A stretch of DNA of 49,107 nt, taken from the NCBI GenBank assembly GCA_009704535.1, contig WLEA01000003.1:1-49107 (forward strand), given 5' to 3'. The stretch comes from Actinomycetota bacterium (GTDB lineage Bacteria > Actinomycetota > Actinomycetes > Actinomycetales > Microbacteriaceae). Under the pieces are notes generated by a model. It saw nothing but the letters and a program-made list of their open reading frames with translations, was not told where the DNA came from and searched no databases. Below, piece after piece: positions 29,037 to 40,579 of the stretch; within the stretch, counting starts at the first letter, position 1; the number at the start of each line of letters is the position of its first letter. Both the position numbers and the translations under genes were made by a program.

Positions 29037-30539
29037 GTGGTTCCCTACATACTCTCCATTGACCAGGGAACGACGAGCTCCAGGGCCATTATTTTTGACC
29101 ACGACGGCAAGATTGTGTCCCAGAGTCAGCGGGAACACCAGCAAATCTTGCCTCAGGCTGGGTGGGTCGAGCACGATCCGATGGAAATCTGGGTCAACGT
29201 TCGTGGAGTTTCTGGTGAAGCGCTCTCCAGAGCACAGCTGACCCGGCACGACATCGCGGGCATTGGCATTACTAACCAGCGAGAGACCGCCATCATCTGG
29301 AACAGAAAGACGGGCCTCCCCGTCTATAACGGGCTGGTCTGGCAGGACACGAGAACTCAGGATCTCATTGACGCTGTGGAAGCCTCTCACGGCAGCGATT
29401 TCTTCCGAAAGAAAACCGGTCTGCCCCTTGCCACCTACTTCTCTGCCAGCAAGATCGTCTGGATTCTTGACAACGTCGAGGGAGCGAGGGCAGCTGCCGA
29501 GGCTGGGGAACTAGCCTTTGGCACGCCCGACACCTGGGTTTTATGGAACTTGACTGGTGGGGTTGACGGTGGCGTTCACGCCACCGATGTCACCAATGCC
29601 AGTCGAACTCTTCTCATGGACCTAGTAACTTGCGCCTGGGACAAGGATTTGATTGGCGCGTGGGGGATTCCTGCTTCGTTGCTTCCTGAAATCCGATCAT
29701 CCTCTGAGATTTATGGCCACGCGCACTCCTCAAGCCTTCTTCGTGAGGTGCCTATCTCTGGAATCTTGGGCGACCAACAAGCAGCAACCTTCGGTCAGGT
29801 GGCATTCGACGTGGGAGAGTCAAAGAACACCTATGGAACAGGGAACTTCCTCATCGCTAACACGGGAACGACGCCTGTGCATTCAAAGAACGGCTTGCTA
29901 ACTACCGTTGCCTATCAACTAGGAGATGAGGCCCCTCGCTATGCGCTAGAGGGGTCCATCGCGGTGACCGGTTCTCTCATCCAGTGGTTGCGCGACAACT
30001 TGGGCCTGATTTCGGAAGCGTCCGAGGTTGAGGCGCTCGCCGCGACTGTCCCTGACAACGGTGGCTGCTATGTCGTCCCCGCGTTCTCTGGCCTTTTCGC
30101 CCCTTATTGGCGCTCAGACGCCAGAGGCGTCATCGTTGGGCTCACTCGTTTCATCAACAAAGGTCACATCGCACGAGCGGCCTTGGAAGCAACCGCGTTC
30201 CAGACTCGGGAGGTGCTCGATGCCGTCAACGCCGATGCCGGCGTTGACCTCACTGAGCTCAAGGTCGACGGCGGGATGGTCAAGAACGAGACCCTTATGC
30301 AATTCCAGGCAGACATTTTGGGCGTTCCCGTGATCAGGCCTCAAGTCGCTGAAACAACAGCGCTCGGGGCCGCCTATGTGGCGGGTCTTGCTGTTGGCTA
30401 CTGGAGTAGCCGGGAGGAGTTGCGCGGAAAATGGGCAGAAGACAAGCGATTTGTGCCTGGCATGTCTGCTGACACGAGCGCGAAGCTACTGGCCGACTGG
30501 AAGAAGGCGGTCACCCGGACGTTTGATTGGGTGGACTAG
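29037..30539 (+). CDS. glpK: Glycerol kinase
   Basis: [62 protein letters not shown] at 29037 preceded by GAGG; ATG 29019 is an alternative. Confidence 0.95.
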   Translation: MVPYILSIDQGTTSSRAIIFDHDGKIVSQSQREHQQILPQAGWVEHDPMEIWVNVRGVSGEALSRAQLTRHDIAGIGITNQRETAIIWNRKTGLPVYNGLVWQDTRTQDLIDAVEASHGSDFFRKKTGLPLATYFSASKIVWILDNVEGARAAAEAGELAFGTPDTWVLWNLTGGVDGGVHATDVTNASRTLLMDLVTCAWDKDLIGAWGIPASLLPEIRSSSEIYGHAHSSSLLREVPISGILGDQQAATFGQVAFDVGESKNTYGTGNFLIANTGTTPVHSKNGLLTTVAYQLGDEAPRYALEGSIAVTGSLIQWLRDNLGLISEASEVEALAATVPDNGGCYVVPAFSGLFAPYWRSDARGVIVGLTRFINKGHIARAALEATAFQTREVLDAVNADAGVDLTELKVDGGMVKNETLMQFQADILGVPVIRPQVAETTALGAAYVAGLAVGYWSSREELRGKWAEDKRFVPGMSADTSAKLLADWKKAVTRTFDWVD

Positions 30540-31849
30540 GAACGTCCCATTCCGCGATAGCGGAAGCCTGCCTTTTTCCACGCGTCGCTATCGAGGCAGT
30601 TGCGACCGTCAATCACGAGCGCGGTTGCTAGCAACCCGGCGACCACGACAGGGTCTGCGGTGGAGAACTGTTTCCATTCGGTGGCAATGACGAGCGCATC
30701 TGCGTTGCGGGCAGCCACTAGGTGGTCGTCGGTGAGTGAAATCGAATCCGATAACCCAGACTGTGCGAGCCGCCTCTGCGCTGGCAGTAGGGCCGCAGGA
30801 TCAGCGGCGACAACCTTCGCACCGGCTCGCGCCAAGGACTCAGTGATGTCTAGGGCGGGGGAGTCACGAATGTCATCGCTGTCGGGCTTGAACGCCATTC
30901 CCCACACAGCGATTGTCTTTCCGGTGAGGTCTCCGAGCTCTTCCACCAACATCTCGAGCACACGTCCGCGCCTGCGCAGATTGATGGCATCAACATCGCG
31001 CAGGAACGACAGCGACTGGCCCACTCCTAGTTCTTCCGCGCGGGCCACGAATCCACGGATGTCCTTGGGGAGGCAGCCTCCACCGAAACCAACACCGGCG
31101 TTCAAAAACCTCCGGCCGATGCGAGCATCGTGACCAATCGCATCAGCCAACTGCGTCACATTCGCTCCGGTCACCTCGGCGATCTCGGCCATCGCGTTGA
31201 TAAAGGAAATCTTGGTGGCAAGGAAAGCGTTTGCCGAGACCTTGACCAACTCCGCTGTGGCAAAGTTCATGAGCAGCCGAGGTGTCCCCGTGGCAAGGAT
31301 CTGCTCGTAGAGTGCATCGAGCGTCGCTCTTGCCCACTCGCCCGAGTCCCCTTCCGGGATGCCATAGACCAGGCGATCTGGGGAAAGGGTGTCCTGGACA
31401 GCAAAGCCTTCCCTCAAAAACTCTGGGTTCCACATCAACACCGCTCCAGTGGAGGTGACCTGTTCTGACAGACGCTCGGCAGTGCCGACTGGCACCGTGG
31501 ATTTGCCGACGACCAGATGGCCTTCACTGATGAAAGGCAGCAGCCCTTCGATTGCTGAGTTCACATAGGTCATGTCGGCCGAGCCGTCACTGGCTTGAGG
31601 TGTTCCAACAGCCACAAAGTGGACCTTGGCCTCCTTCACGACCGACATGTCGGTCGTGAAGGTAAGCCGGGTGGCATTCTTCTGAAGAATGTCGTCAAAG
31701 CCTGGCTCGTGAAATGGGGCTTTTCCGCGGGCGAGTGTGTCGATGCGTACCTCGTCAACATCGATGCCAATAACGTCGTGACCCAGTTCTGCCATTGAGG
31801 CGGCGTGGACTGCACCCAAGTAACCACACCCGATGACAGAAATCTTCAT
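30536..31849 (-). CDS. ugd: UDP-glucose 6-dehydrogenase
   Basis: [58 protein letters not shown]. Confidence 0.95.
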   Translation of the reverse strand: MKISVIGCGYLGAVHAASMAELGHDVIGIDVDEVRIDTLARGKAPFHEPGFDDILQKNATRLTFTTDMSVVKEAKVHFVAVGTPQASDGSADMTYVNSAIEGLLPFISEGHLVVGKSTVPVGTAERLSEQVTSTGAVLMWNPEFLREGFAVQDTLSPDRLVYGIPEGDSGEWARATLDALYEQILATGTPRLLMNFATAELVKVSANAFLATKISFINAMAEIAEVTGANVTQLADAIGHDARIGRRFLNAGVGFGGGCLPKDIRGFVARAEELGVGQSLSFLRDVDAINLRRRGRVLEMLVEELGDLTGKTIAVWGMAFKPDSDDIRDSPALDITESLARAGAKVVAADPAALLPAQRRLAQSGLSDSISLTDDHLVAARNADALVIATEWKQFSTADPVVVAGLLATALVIDGRNCLDSDAWKKAGFRYRGMGRS

Positions 31850-31871
31850 AAAGAAAACCCTAGGGGATGGG

Positions 31872-32879
31872 CTAGCGCAGGGGCTTGATAAAGCCCACGG
31901 CATCGTGGACGCGAGCAAGGGTTGCTTCAGCGATGACCGATGCCTTGGCGGCCCCAGCGCCAAGAATCCGATCGAGCTCAGCGACATCGCTCAAAAGCTC
32001 GTGGGTTCGCACCCTAATGGGCTCCAATAGTGCGACCAGCGCGTCTGCCGTCTGGGTCTTGAGAGCCCCATAACCGCCGCCTGCCAGCTGGTCTTGCCAC
32101 GACTCAACGCTCTGCTCGGTGGCTAGAGACAGAAGTGTCAGCAGGTTGGACACCCCGGGCTTGCCCTCGGAGTCAAAGCGAATCTCCGAGTCAGTGTCGG
32201 TGACAGCCGACTTCACTTTCTTTGCAATCACCGAGGGCTCGTCCATAAGCCAGATGATGCCGGCCGGGGAATCGCCGGACTTAGACATCTTGGCGCCTGG
32301 GCTCTGCAGGTCATAAATCTTCGCGGCAGCCTCCAGGATCCGCACCTCTGGGACGCTGAGGGTCTTGCCAAAGCGCTGGTTGAAACGCTCTGCGATATCG
32401 CGGGTGAGCTCGATGTGTTGACGCTGATCTTCGCCAACGGGCACCACCGCGGAGTCATAGAGCAGGATGTCGGCAGCCTGCAGGATGGGGTAAGTGAAGA
32501 GGCCAACGGTCGCGTTGTCGGAGCCCTGTTTCTGGGATTTGTCCTTGAACTGGGTCATCCGGCTGGCCTCACCAAAGCCGGTGAGGGTGTTCAAAATCCA
32601 GGCCAGTTCGCTGTGGGCGGGGACGTGGGATTGGACAAACAGTGTTGAAACTTCGGGGTCAATACCGGAAGCGATGTATTGGGCCGCAGTGCGCCTGGTG
32701 TTGGCAGCCAGTTGTTTCGGGTCTTGGGGGACCGTGATTGCGTGCAAGTCAACAACGCAGTAGACGGCATCGTGGTTCTTTTGCATGTCTATCCACTGCA
32801 CAAGCGCACCCGCGTAATTGCCGAGGTGCAGGGAGTCGGCCGATGGCTGCATGCCAGAAAACAGCCGGGGTCTGCTCAT
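31872..32879 (-). CDS. trpS: Tryptophanyl-tRNA synthetase
   Basis: [40 protein letters not shown]; start at 32879. Confidence 0.97.
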   Translation of the reverse strand: MSRPRLFSGMQPSADSLHLGNYAGALVQWIDMQKNHDAVYCVVDLHAITVPQDPKQLAANTRRTAAQYIASGIDPEVSTLFVQSHVPAHSELAWILNTLTGFGEASRMTQFKDKSQKQGSDNATVGLFTYPILQAADILLYDSAVVPVGEDQRQHIELTRDIAERFNQRFGKTLSVPEVRILEAAAKIYDLQSPGAKMSKSGDSPAGIIWLMDEPSVIAKKVKSAVTDTDSEIRFDSEGKPGVSNLLTLLSLATEQSVESWQDQLAGGGYGALKTQTADALVALLEPIRVRTHELLSDVAELDRILGAGAAKASVIAEATLARVHDAVGFIKPLR

Positions 32880-32896
32880 ACAGGTAGCGTAACGGA

Positions 32897-33724
32897 CTAG
32901 ATGTCGTAGTCGGCGATGACCGGAGCGTGGTCGCTCCACCGGGTGTCATAGCTTGGAGCCCGGTCGACCCGGTAGTTCAGCAGAGCGCCGGCGAGGCGGG
33001 TATTGGCCAGGTGGTAATCAATTCGCCACCCTGCGTCGTTGTCGAAGGCTTTGCCTCGCCAACTCCACCAGCTGTAGGGGCCCTCGACTTCGCCGTGGAA
33101 TGCTCGGCCGATGTCGACGAATCGGCCAGCAGCACCCTTGTTGTACTGCTCAGATTCCTCGTGACCAATCCACGCATCGAAATACGCGCGCTCTTCTGGC
33201 AAGAAGCCAGCGTTCTTGAGGTTGCCCTTCCAGTTCTTGATATCAAGCGTTCGGTGACCAACGTTCAGGTCCCCCATCACGAGCGCGCCAGAGGCTTGGC
33301 CACCGAGCTGGCCCATACGAGTGTCCATGTGCTTCAAGAATTCATATTTCGCATCCTGCTTGGGCGTTCCAGCCTCGCCTGAGTGGACATAGCAACTCAC
33401 GATCGTGAGGGGGTTTCCTGAGGGCGTGGTGATGTCCACTTCAATCCAGCGGCCTGCCGTGTCGAGGGCCTTCGGGCCAAGCTCAACACTGACCTCGCGG
33501 TGCGCCTGCCGTGTGGCCACGGCAACGCCAGCTCTGCCTTTGGCGGTGGCCGGGTCGTGGGCGATGACCCAGTCGTCACCGAGAAGGGCTTCTAAGTCCT
33601 CGCGCTCGGCTCGGACTTCTTGAAGCGCCAGAACATCAACCTCGGCTTGATCAAGCCAGGGTTGCATTCCCTTGCGAAAGGCAGCGCGAACGCCATTGAC
33701 GTTAACGCTCGCAACCCGAAGCAT
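32897..33724 (-). CDS. xth: Exodeoxyribonuclease III
   Basis: [59 protein letters not shown]. Confidence 0.93.
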   Translation of the reverse strand: MLRVASVNVNGVRAAFRKGMQPWLDQAEVDVLALQEVRAEREDLEALLGDDWVIAHDPATAKGRAGVAVATRQAHREVSVELGPKALDTAGRWIEVDITTPSGNPLTIVSCYVHSGEAGTPKQDAKYEFLKHMDTRMGQLGGQASGALVMGDLNVGHRTLDIKNWKGNLKNAGFLPEERAYFDAWIGHEESEQYNKGAAGRFVDIGRAFHGEVEGPYSWWSWRGKAFDNDAGWRIDYHLANTRLAGALLNYRVDRAPSYDTRWSDHAPVIADYDI

Positions 33725-33732
33725 CGGACTAC

Positions 33733-34485
33733 TTAGGGCTTACCGCGAAGAATCGCCTGCTTGACCTCAGAGATGGCCTTGGTCACTTCGATTCCACGGG
33801 GGCATGCCTCACTGCAGTTGAAGGTGGTGCGGCAACGCCACACACCCTCTTTATCGTTGAGAATGTCCAGGCGAACCTGCGAGCCTTCGTCTCTGGAGTC
33901 AAAGATGAAGCGGTGGGCGTTGACGATGGCTGCTGGGCCAAAGTATTGGCCATCCGTCCAGAACACGGGGCAGCTTGAGGTGCAGGCTGCACACAAGATG
34001 CACTTAGTGGTGTCGTCAAAGCGGGCGCGGTCTTCGGGAGACTGCAGGCGTTCCTTGTCTGGCTTCGAGGAAGCAATGAGGAAGGGCTGGACCTGACGAT
34101 AGGACTCAAAGAAGGGCTCCATGTCGACAATCAAGTCTTTTTCCAAGGGCAGACCCTTGATTGCCTCGATGTAAATCGGCTGGGTGATGTCGAGGTCCTT
34201 GATGAGCGTCTTGCACGCAAGGCGGTTACGACCGTTGATGCGCATCGCATCCGAGCCACAAATGCCGTGGGCGCAGCTTCTACGGAAGCTCAGCGTGCCA
34301 TCAATTTCCCACTTTATTTTGTGAAGACCATCGAGCACCCGGTCGGTAGCGAACATCTGGACGTCATAGTCTTCCCAGTGGGGCTCGGCGTCGCTCTCGG
34401 GGTCAAACCGACGAACAATAAACGTCACTGTGAACGAGGGCACCTCCGCCACAACAGCAGGAGCGTTAGCAACAGTGGTAGCCAT
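33733..34485 (-). CDS. sdhB: Succinate dehydrogenase iron-sulfur subunit
   Basis: CAHGICGSDAMRINGRNRLACKTLI; CILCAACTSSCPVFW; CRTTFNCSEACPRGIEVTKAI. Confidence 0.97.
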   Translation of the reverse strand: MATTVANAPAVVAEVPSFTVTFIVRRFDPESDAEPHWEDYDVQMFATDRVLDGLHKIKWEIDGTLSFRRSCAHGICGSDAMRINGRNRLACKTLIKDLDITQPIYIEAIKGLPLEKDLIVDMEPFFESYRQVQPFLIASSKPDKERLQSPEDRARFDDTTKCILCAACTSSCPVFWTDGQYFGPAAIVNAHRFIFDSRDEGSQVRLDILNDKEGVWRCRTTFNCSEACPRGIEVTKAISEVKQAILRGKP

Positions 34486-36320
34486 TAGTACTTCCTCTCC
34501 ATCGGTGGGTAGTTGGTGATGACGACGGGTTTCCAATCAATGGCAATGTGGTCTTCGACGTTTGCCGACTTCGGGTCACCGGTCAAATACGCCATGGTGT
34601 GAACCAGGAAGTTCTCGTCGTCGCGCTCGGGGTAGTCATCCCGCATGTGACCACCGCGGCTCTCATGCCGATTCAAGGCTGAGGCCACGACAACCTCGGC
34701 GATGTCCAGGAGGAACCCGAGCTCAATAGCCTCGAGTAAGTCAGTGTTGTAGCGCTTGCCGCGGTCGTGAATTCCAATGTTCTTGTAGCGCTCGCGCAGC
34801 GAGTGGATGGTCTTCGCAACGCTGCGCAAAGACTTGTCCGTCCGGAACACCTGGGCGTTGCGATCCATTTCTTCTTGCAGCTCTTTCCGAAGCGCTGCAA
34901 GACGTTCGTTTCCATCCGCCGAGCGGGCCCGCTCGATCATCTCTCGGACCTCTTTGGCGGGATCCTCGGGAAGTGCAACAAACTTGGCCGAATTCGCGTA
35001 CTCCACTGAGTAACGGCCAGCGCGCTTGCCGAACACATTGATGTCGAGAAGAGAGTTTGTGCCAAGCCGATTGGAGCCGTGCACGGACACACAGGCGCAT
35101 TCACCAGCCGCATAGAGACCCTTGACGACGGTGTCGTTGTCGGAGAGCACTTCAGCCTTGATGTTGGTGGGAATGCCCCCCATGGCGTAGTGAGCAGTCG
35201 GCATCACGGGGACCGGCTCGTGAACCGGGTCAACACCCAGGTATGTTCTCGCGAACTCGGTGATGTCGGGAAGCTTGGTTTCTAGAACCTCTGCGCCGAG
35301 GTGGGTGCAGTCCAAGAGCACGTAATCCTTGTTGGGACCAGCGCCGCGACCTTCTGCCACCTCTTGGACCATATGGCGCGCAATGATGTCTCGGGGTGCT
35401 AAGTCCTTGATGGTGGGCGCGTAGCGCTCCATGAACCGCTCACCGGAGGCGTTGCGAAGAATCGCTCCTTCACCACGAGCACCCTCGGTGAGCAAGATTC
35501 CAAGGCCAGCAAGCCCGGTCGGGTGGAACTGGAAGAACTCCATGTCCTCGAGAGGAATGCCCTTGCGCCAGATGATTCCTACGCCATCACCGGTCAAGGT
35601 GTGGGCGTTGGAGGTGGTCTTGTAGATTTTCCCAAAACCACCGGTGGCGAAGACAACTGACTTGGCGTGGAAGACGTGGATATCCCCGGTAGCTAGCTCA
35701 TATGCCACAACACCAGCAGCGATGCGGGGCTTCGACTTGCCGCGGGGTTTTTTGGCGTCAGGGTCATCGACCAAGAGAAGGTCAAGAACGTAGAACTCGT
35801 TGTAGAACTCTATGCCAAGCTTCACGCAGTTCTGGAACAGGGTCTGCAGAATCATGTGTCCGGTGCGGTCAGCGGCATAACAGGACCGGCGAACCGGGGC
35901 TTTACCGTGGTCGCGAGTGTGACCACCGAATCGACGTTGGTCAATCTTGCCATCGGGGGTCCTGTTGAACGGAAGTCCCATATTCTCGAGGTCGATGACC
36001 GCATCGATTGCTTCTTTTGCAAGGATTTCTGCGGCGTCCTGGTCGACGAGGTAATCGCCACCCTTAACGGTGTCGAAGGTGTGCCACTCCCAGCTGTCCT
36101 CTTCGATATTGGCCAGTGCCGCCGCCATACCGCCCTGTGCTGCTCCGGTGTGAGAACGGGTCGGGTAGAGCTTGGAGATTACAGCGGTCTTCGCGTGTGG
36201 GCCTGCCTCGATAGCGGCACGCATTCCGGCGCCTCCGGCGCCGACAATCACCACGTCGTATTGGTGGTGGTGGGTTGTGATGTCGGAGGAGTTGGTTGTG
36301 CTTGGTGCGGTGGGTGTCAT
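34485..36320 (-). CDS. sdhA: Succinate dehydrogenase flavoprotein subunit
   Basis: [43 protein letters not shown]-like region, [27 protein letters not shown]. Confidence 0.97.
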   Translation of the reverse strand: MTPTAPSTTNSSDITTHHHQYDVVIVGAGGAGMRAAIEAGPHAKTAVISKLYPTRSHTGAAQGGMAAALANIEEDSWEWHTFDTVKGGDYLVDQDAAEILAKEAIDAVIDLENMGLPFNRTPDGKIDQRRFGGHTRDHGKAPVRRSCYAADRTGHMILQTLFQNCVKLGIEFYNEFYVLDLLLVDDPDAKKPRGKSKPRIAAGVVAYELATGDIHVFHAKSVVFATGGFGKIYKTTSNAHTLTGDGVGIIWRKGIPLEDMEFFQFHPTGLAGLGILLTEGARGEGAILRNASGERFMERYAPTIKDLAPRDIIARHMVQEVAEGRGAGPNKDYVLLDCTHLGAEVLETKLPDITEFARTYLGVDPVHEPVPVMPTAHYAMGGIPTNIKAEVLSDNDTVVKGLYAAGECACVSVHGSNRLGTNSLLDINVFGKRAGRYSVEYANSAKFVALPEDPAKEVREMIERARSADGNERLAALRKELQEEMDRNAQVFRTDKSLRSVAKTIHSLRERYKNIGIHDRGKRYNTDLLEAIELGFLLDIAEVVVASALNRHESRGGHMRDDYPERDDENFLVHTMAYLTGDPKSANVEDHIAIDWKPVVITNYPPMERKY

Positions 36321-36325
36321 CTCTC

Positions 36326-36775
36326 CTACTTCACGGACGCACAGAACGAGGGCAACAATTCGGCGGGTGAGCCAGCCGGGCACGGGTCAAACGCGTAGAT
36401 GGTCAACGTTCCCAGAGCCAAGAGAGCAATGGTTGAAATTAGTAGCGATCCATGGAGCAGTCGACGCATGCGCGGCGTCGATGCGTAGTCGTTGACGAGC
36501 GTCCGCATACCGTTGGCGCCGTGGATTAGGGCGAGCCACAGCATGGCCGTGTCCCACACCACCCAGAAGGGGTCAGTGAACTTTCCGGCGACAAAGGCGA
36601 AGTCGATGGCTTTCACTCCTTCACCGACCATCAGGTTAACGAAGAGGTGGCCGAGAATGAGAACGACCAGAATGATTCCAGAGGCCCTCATATAGATCCA
36701 CCCCCATTTTTCCCAGTTGATGCCCCGCTTTTCTGGGCGGATAGGGGAACGGGGGGTGTCGATTGTCACGCTCAT
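36326..36775 (-). CDS. sdhD: Succinate dehydrogenase membrane subunit SdhD
   Basis: TM protein with [13 protein letters not shown] motif, between sdhC and sdhA. Confidence 0.88.
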   Translation of the reverse strand: MSVTIDTPRSPIRPEKRGINWEKWGWIYMRASGIILVVLILGHLFVNLMVGEGVKAIDFAFVAGKFTDPFWVVWDTAMLWLALIHGANGMRTLVNDYASTPRMRRLLHGSLLISTIALLALGTLTIYAFDPCPAGSPAELLPSFCASVK

Positions 36776-36780
36776 GTCGC

Positions 36781-37233
36781 TCACCACCCAAACACATTCA
36801 TCAGGTGACGAGGCGTGAACGCCAGCATCGTCACGACCCACAAACCGATTACGACATAGAAGAGCGCCACGTGGTGCTTGGTGCCGATGTTCCAGAAGTC
36901 CACCAGGATGATGCGCAGTCCATTGAAGGCGTGGAAGACAATGGCGGCAACCAACGCAATTTCGGCGACACCCATTAGTGGTGTTTGGTAGGCGCCAATC
37001 ACAGCGTTGTAAGCCTCAGGGCTTACCCGCACTAGCGCGGTGTCGAGAATATGAACGAGCAAGAAGAAATAGATGCCAATGCCGGTAATCCGATGGAGTA
37101 CCCACGACCACATTCCTTCGCGGCCCCTATACAGGGTCCCTCCGGGAATCACACTCTTGCGCCTGGGAGCCGGGATTTCTAACCTGACCGACACGGTGGG
37201 CTGTTGGCTGGATGAACCTGAAGATGTCGTCAC
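36781..37233 (-). CDS. sdhC: Succinate dehydrogenase cytochrome b556 subunit
   Basis: GMWSWVLHRITGIGIYFFLLVHILDTALVRVSPEAYN, HAFNGLRIILVDF. Confidence 0.93.
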   Translation of the reverse strand: MTTSSGSSSQQPTVSVRLEIPAPRRKSVIPGGTLYRGREGMWSWVLHRITGIGIYFFLLVHILDTALVRVSPEAYNAVIGAYQTPLMGVAEIALVAAIVFHAFNGLRIILVDFWNIGTKHHVALFYVVIGLWVVTMLAFTPRHLMNVFGW

Positions 37234-37327
37234 GAATATCGAATTCTTTCCATCAGTTCTGAAGTCTTCACACCATCATACGGTGTCCCCTCCGACCGGT
37301 CTCTCAGCTTGGCACTACCCTTGGCTC

Positions 37328-38449
37328 ATGGGTGAGAGCAAGTCAGGCGGAGCCAAGACCGCAGGGTCTCAGTCGTTTTACGCGGTGATTCCTGCTGGCG
37401 GGTCAGGCACCAGACTGTGGCCACTGTCTCGGTCACAGGAGCCGAAGTTTCTCCTGGATTTGCTTGGGACGGGCAACTCGCTCTTGGTCGACACGATCAA
37501 GCGGTTGGCGCCATTCGCGAACGTTGACGAAATCATGGTCGTCACCGGGGAAGCTCATAAGAAGCTCGTGCGCACCCAGGTGCCCGCACTCCCTCTGGCG
37601 AATGTTCTTGTTGAACCATCCCCGAAGAACTCTGCAGCTGCGGTGGGCCTCGCCGCTTACGTGTTGGCCGAGTCCGTTCCAGACGCAGTTGTCGGGTTCT
37701 TCGCGGCCGACCATGTCGTGAGCGACGATGATGCCTTTCACTCGGTGTTGGCGACGGCAATTGAGGCGGCTAAGTCGGGGCACCTTGTCACAATTGGAAT
37801 AAGCCCCACTGAACCCTCGAGTGCCTTTGGTTATATCAAGAAGGGTGAGCCCAACGACCTCGACGGTGTTTTCCACGTTCAAGAGTTTGTGGAGAAACCG
37901 TCGTTCAAGGATGCTGAGCGTTTTGTGGCCAGTGCGAACTACTTCTGGAATGCCGGCATCTTTGTGGGCACCGTCCAGGCCATTGTTGACTCTTTCGACA
38001 GGTTTGCACCGGTCATGGGAGCTCCGCTTCGCCAGATCGCCAAGCGCTTGCTGGCCGGTGAAGACTTCTCCGAGCTCTGGAGTGAACTCCCATCCCAGGC
38101 GTTTGACTACGCCGTGGCGGAACCAGCAGCTGCCGACGGTCGCTTCCTCGTTGTGCCGGGAAGTTTCGGCTGGCGCGACGTTGGAGATTTTGCCTCCCTG
38201 GCTCAGGCGCAGGGTGGTGCTGCAGGCTTGGAGGTGACCGTGGTGGGCGATGCCGGCAAAGTTCACCCGCGCGATTCCACCGGAATCGTGGTCGCCACCT
38301 CCGGGCGCATCATCACTCTCCTTGGTGTCCACGACATTGTTGTGGTCGACACCCCTGACGCGCTGCTGGTGACAACAAAAGAGCACGCTCAGGATGTGAA
38401 ACAGGTCGTCGAGCAGATGAGGGCCGAAGGGCTCGACGGGGTTCTGTAG
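37328..38449 (+). CDS. manC: Mannose-1-phosphate guanylyltransferase
   Basis: [65 protein letters not shown]. Confidence 0.93.
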   Translation: MGESKSGGAKTAGSQSFYAVIPAGGSGTRLWPLSRSQEPKFLLDLLGTGNSLLVDTIKRLAPFANVDEIMVVTGEAHKKLVRTQVPALPLANVLVEPSPKNSAAAVGLAAYVLAESVPDAVVGFFAADHVVSDDDAFHSVLATAIEAAKSGHLVTIGISPTEPSSAFGYIKKGEPNDLDGVFHVQEFVEKPSFKDAERFVASANYFWNAGIFVGTVQAIVDSFDRFAPVMGAPLRQIAKRLLAGEDFSELWSELPSQAFDYAVAEPAAADGRFLVVPGSFGWRDVGDFASLAQAQGGAAGLEVTVVGDAGKVHPRDSTGIVVATSGRIITLLGVHDIVVVDTPDALLVTTKEHAQDVKQVVEQMRAEGLDGVL

Positions 38450-38486
38450 ATCCTGGATAAACACATCGGCAGATAGCATGGTACCC

Positions 38487-39431
38487 ATGCGAATTTTGAT
38501 TACCGGTGGTGCAGGTTTCGTAGGTTCCCACCTCGCTGAACGACTGCTGGCGGCCGGCAACGAGGTCGTAGTGGTTGACAACTATTTCACGGGGTCCAAA
38601 GATAACGTTGCCCACCTGCTCGGAAACCCCAAGTTTGAGCTCCTTCGTCACGACGTGACGTTCCCGCTGTATGTCGAAGTTGACGCGATTTATAACCTGG
38701 CATCGCCTGCCTCGCCGATTCACTATCAGCACGACCCGGTGCAAACCACGAAGACCAATGTGATGGGTGCGATCAACATGTTGGGCCTGGCCAAACGCTT
38801 GAGGGTCCCCATTCTTCAGGCCTCCACGTCAGAGGTCTACGGGGACCCGGAAGTTCATCCCCAAACCGAGGACTACTGGGGCAAGGTAAATCCGATTGGG
38901 CCGAGGGCCTGTTACGACGAAGCGAAGCGCGTCGCGGAGACTTTGTTCTTTGACTACCACCGCCAGCACGGACTGGCGATTCGTGTTGCTCGTATTTTCA
39001 ACACCTACGGTCCAAGGATGGCCGCCGATGACGGGCGCGTCGTCAGTAATTTCATTGTTCAGGCTCTGCGCGGTGAGCCACTGACCATCTATGGCGATGG
39101 ATCGCAAACCCGATCGTTCTGTTATGTAGACGACCTTGTCGGGGGATTGATTGCCTTGATGGAGAACACGGCCGGCGAAGTGGGACCAGTAAATCTTGGC
39201 AACCCCGGCGAGTTCACGATGCTGGAGCTCGCGGAGAAGGTTCTTGAGCTCACCGGCTCGTCCTCGACTATCGAACATTTGCCTTTGCCCCAAGATGATC
39301 CGAAGCAGCGACAGCCAGACATTTCCCGCGCAAAGAAATCCTTGAGCTGGGAGCCGACTGTTCCGTTGAACGAGGGGCTTGTGAAGACCATCGAGTACTT
39401 CTCGAAAACTGTTGGCGCCAGAGCCTCCTAG
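38487..39431 (+). CDS. UDP-glucuronate decarboxylase (UDP-xylose synthase), SDR family
   Basis: [69 protein letters not shown] 38487 preferred over 38478. Confidence 0.9.
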   Translation: MRILITGGAGFVGSHLAERLLAAGNEVVVVDNYFTGSKDNVAHLLGNPKFELLRHDVTFPLYVEVDAIYNLASPASPIHYQHDPVQTTKTNVMGAINMLGLAKRLRVPILQASTSEVYGDPEVHPQTEDYWGKVNPIGPRACYDEAKRVAETLFFDYHRQHGLAIRVARIFNTYGPRMAADDGRVVSNFIVQALRGEPLTIYGDGSQTRSFCYVDDLVGGLIALMENTAGEVGPVNLGNPGEFTMLELAEKVLELTGSSSTIEHLPLPQDDPKQRQPDISRAKKSLSWEPTVPLNEGLVKTIEYFSKTVGARAS

Positions 39432-39432
39432 G

Positions 39433-40422
39433 GTGAGCGTCCCGTTCATTCTTGACACGGACACAGCGCAGGACGACTGTGTCGCGATTCTGCTCGGCAT
39501 CCTGGACCCAGTAGCCGATTTGCGGGCACTCACCATGGTCGCGGGAAATGTTGGCTTCGACCAGCAGGTCGCGAACGCCATGATGACCCTCAGCGTTGCG
39601 GGCGCGCTTGGTGATTTCCCGGTGTTTTTGGGATGCAGGCGCCCGATGGTTCGGCAGTGGGTCTCTGCGGAGAATGTCCATGGTGATGGTGCAGGTGGAT
39701 TATCCATGGACATGGACGGGCTGGCACCAGACAACGAGCACGCTGTTGATGCGCTTCTGCGTCTCACCACAGAAAGTCCGGGTGAGCTCAATATTGTCGC
39801 GATCGGGCCACTGACGAACATTGCGATGGCAGTCGTGAAAGACCCAAGCTTCCCCTCTCGGGTCAAGCACCTGTTCATCATGGGTGGGTCAAACAATGCC
39901 CGTGGCAATATCACCGCTGCTGCCGAGTTCAACTTCTATGTCGACCCGGATGCTGCCAAAATTGTGTTCCAGGCCGGGTTTGAGATCACCGTGGTCCCCT
40001 GGGAGCCACTCAGTGTCAACGATGCACTGTTCACCAGGGAGCAGATGGCTGAGATTGGTTCGCAGCCCTCACCGGTGGCACAGTTTTTCCGCCAGGTGTG
40101 TGAAGCAACGCTCGAGTTCGATGAGAGCGTGGGCATCCACGGCTCGACCCACCCTGACTCGCTCACGGTTGCGGTAATGCTTCATCCCGAGCTTGTGACT
40201 AAGAGTGCCGCGTATGCCGTCGATATCGAGGCAGATTCTGAGCTGACCCGCGGGTATTCAGCGATGTCGTGGGGCATTCACGGCCTGCAGCCAAATGCCC
40301 GGGTTATCGAGGCCGTCGATGAGTCGGCGTTCTTCGAGTACATCAAGAGTCATATGGCGATTGCAACAAAGCCCACCAGGGCGCTGCGGGGCTTGCCCCC
40401 TAAGCCTTCAAGTCGGGCTTGA
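39433..40422 (+). CDS. Inosine/uridine-preferring nucleoside hydrolase
   Basis: FILDTDTAQDDCVAILLGI, VHGDGAGGL, NIVAIGPLTNIAMAV, MGGSNNARGNITAAAEFNFYVDPDAAKIV; start (GTG 39433 or TTG 39412) uncertain. Confidence 0.9.
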   Translation: MSVPFILDTDTAQDDCVAILLGILDPVADLRALTMVAGNVGFDQQVANAMMTLSVAGALGDFPVFLGCRRPMVRQWVSAENVHGDGAGGLSMDMDGLAPDNEHAVDALLRLTTESPGELNIVAIGPLTNIAMAVVKDPSFPSRVKHLFIMGGSNNARGNITAAAEFNFYVDPDAAKIVFQAGFEITVVPWEPLSVNDALFTREQMAEIGSQPSPVAQFFRQVCEATLEFDESVGIHGSTHPDSLTVAVMLHPELVTKSAAYAVDIEADSELTRGYSAMSWGIHGLQPNARVIEAVDESAFFEYIKSHMAIATKPTRALRGLPPKPSSRA

Positions 40423-40427
40423 AGCGC
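40381..40427 (+). terminator. Multi-hairpin element overlapping the nucleoside hydrolase stop codon
   Basis: Outer GCGCT/AGCGC encloses GGGG-CTTG-CCCC and TTCAAG-TCGGG-CTTGAA hairpins. Confidence 0.5.
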
Positions 40428-40579
40428 ATATGTTGACCGGCCGGGTGACTAAATTCTTTGTAAACATTTGGCCTCTAGGATGTGAACCACAGCGCCGGAT
40501 TCATCTGCCTGAGAGCTTCCTTTGAGGCGAAGGACAAAGGTGGGGCCCGGTATCGAATCACAACGAGAGGAACACGTAA

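Noticed and set aside
37433-38581. 382-aa minus-strand ORF opposite manC/uxs
   Set aside because: Antisense shadow ORF of well-recognised genes; no conserved motifs; composition follows the sense codon bias.
38829-39932. 367-aa minus-strand ORF opposite uxs and nucleoside hydrolase
   Set aside because: Spans two confident opposite-strand genes; low-complexity Ser/Arg/Pro composition typical of shadow frames.
40482-40579. Glycine or TPP riboswitch upstream of bmpA
   Set aside because: TGCCTGAGAG and GCGAAGGACAAA look superficially similar, but order, orientation and core motifs do not match; kept only as a possible unnamed structured leader.
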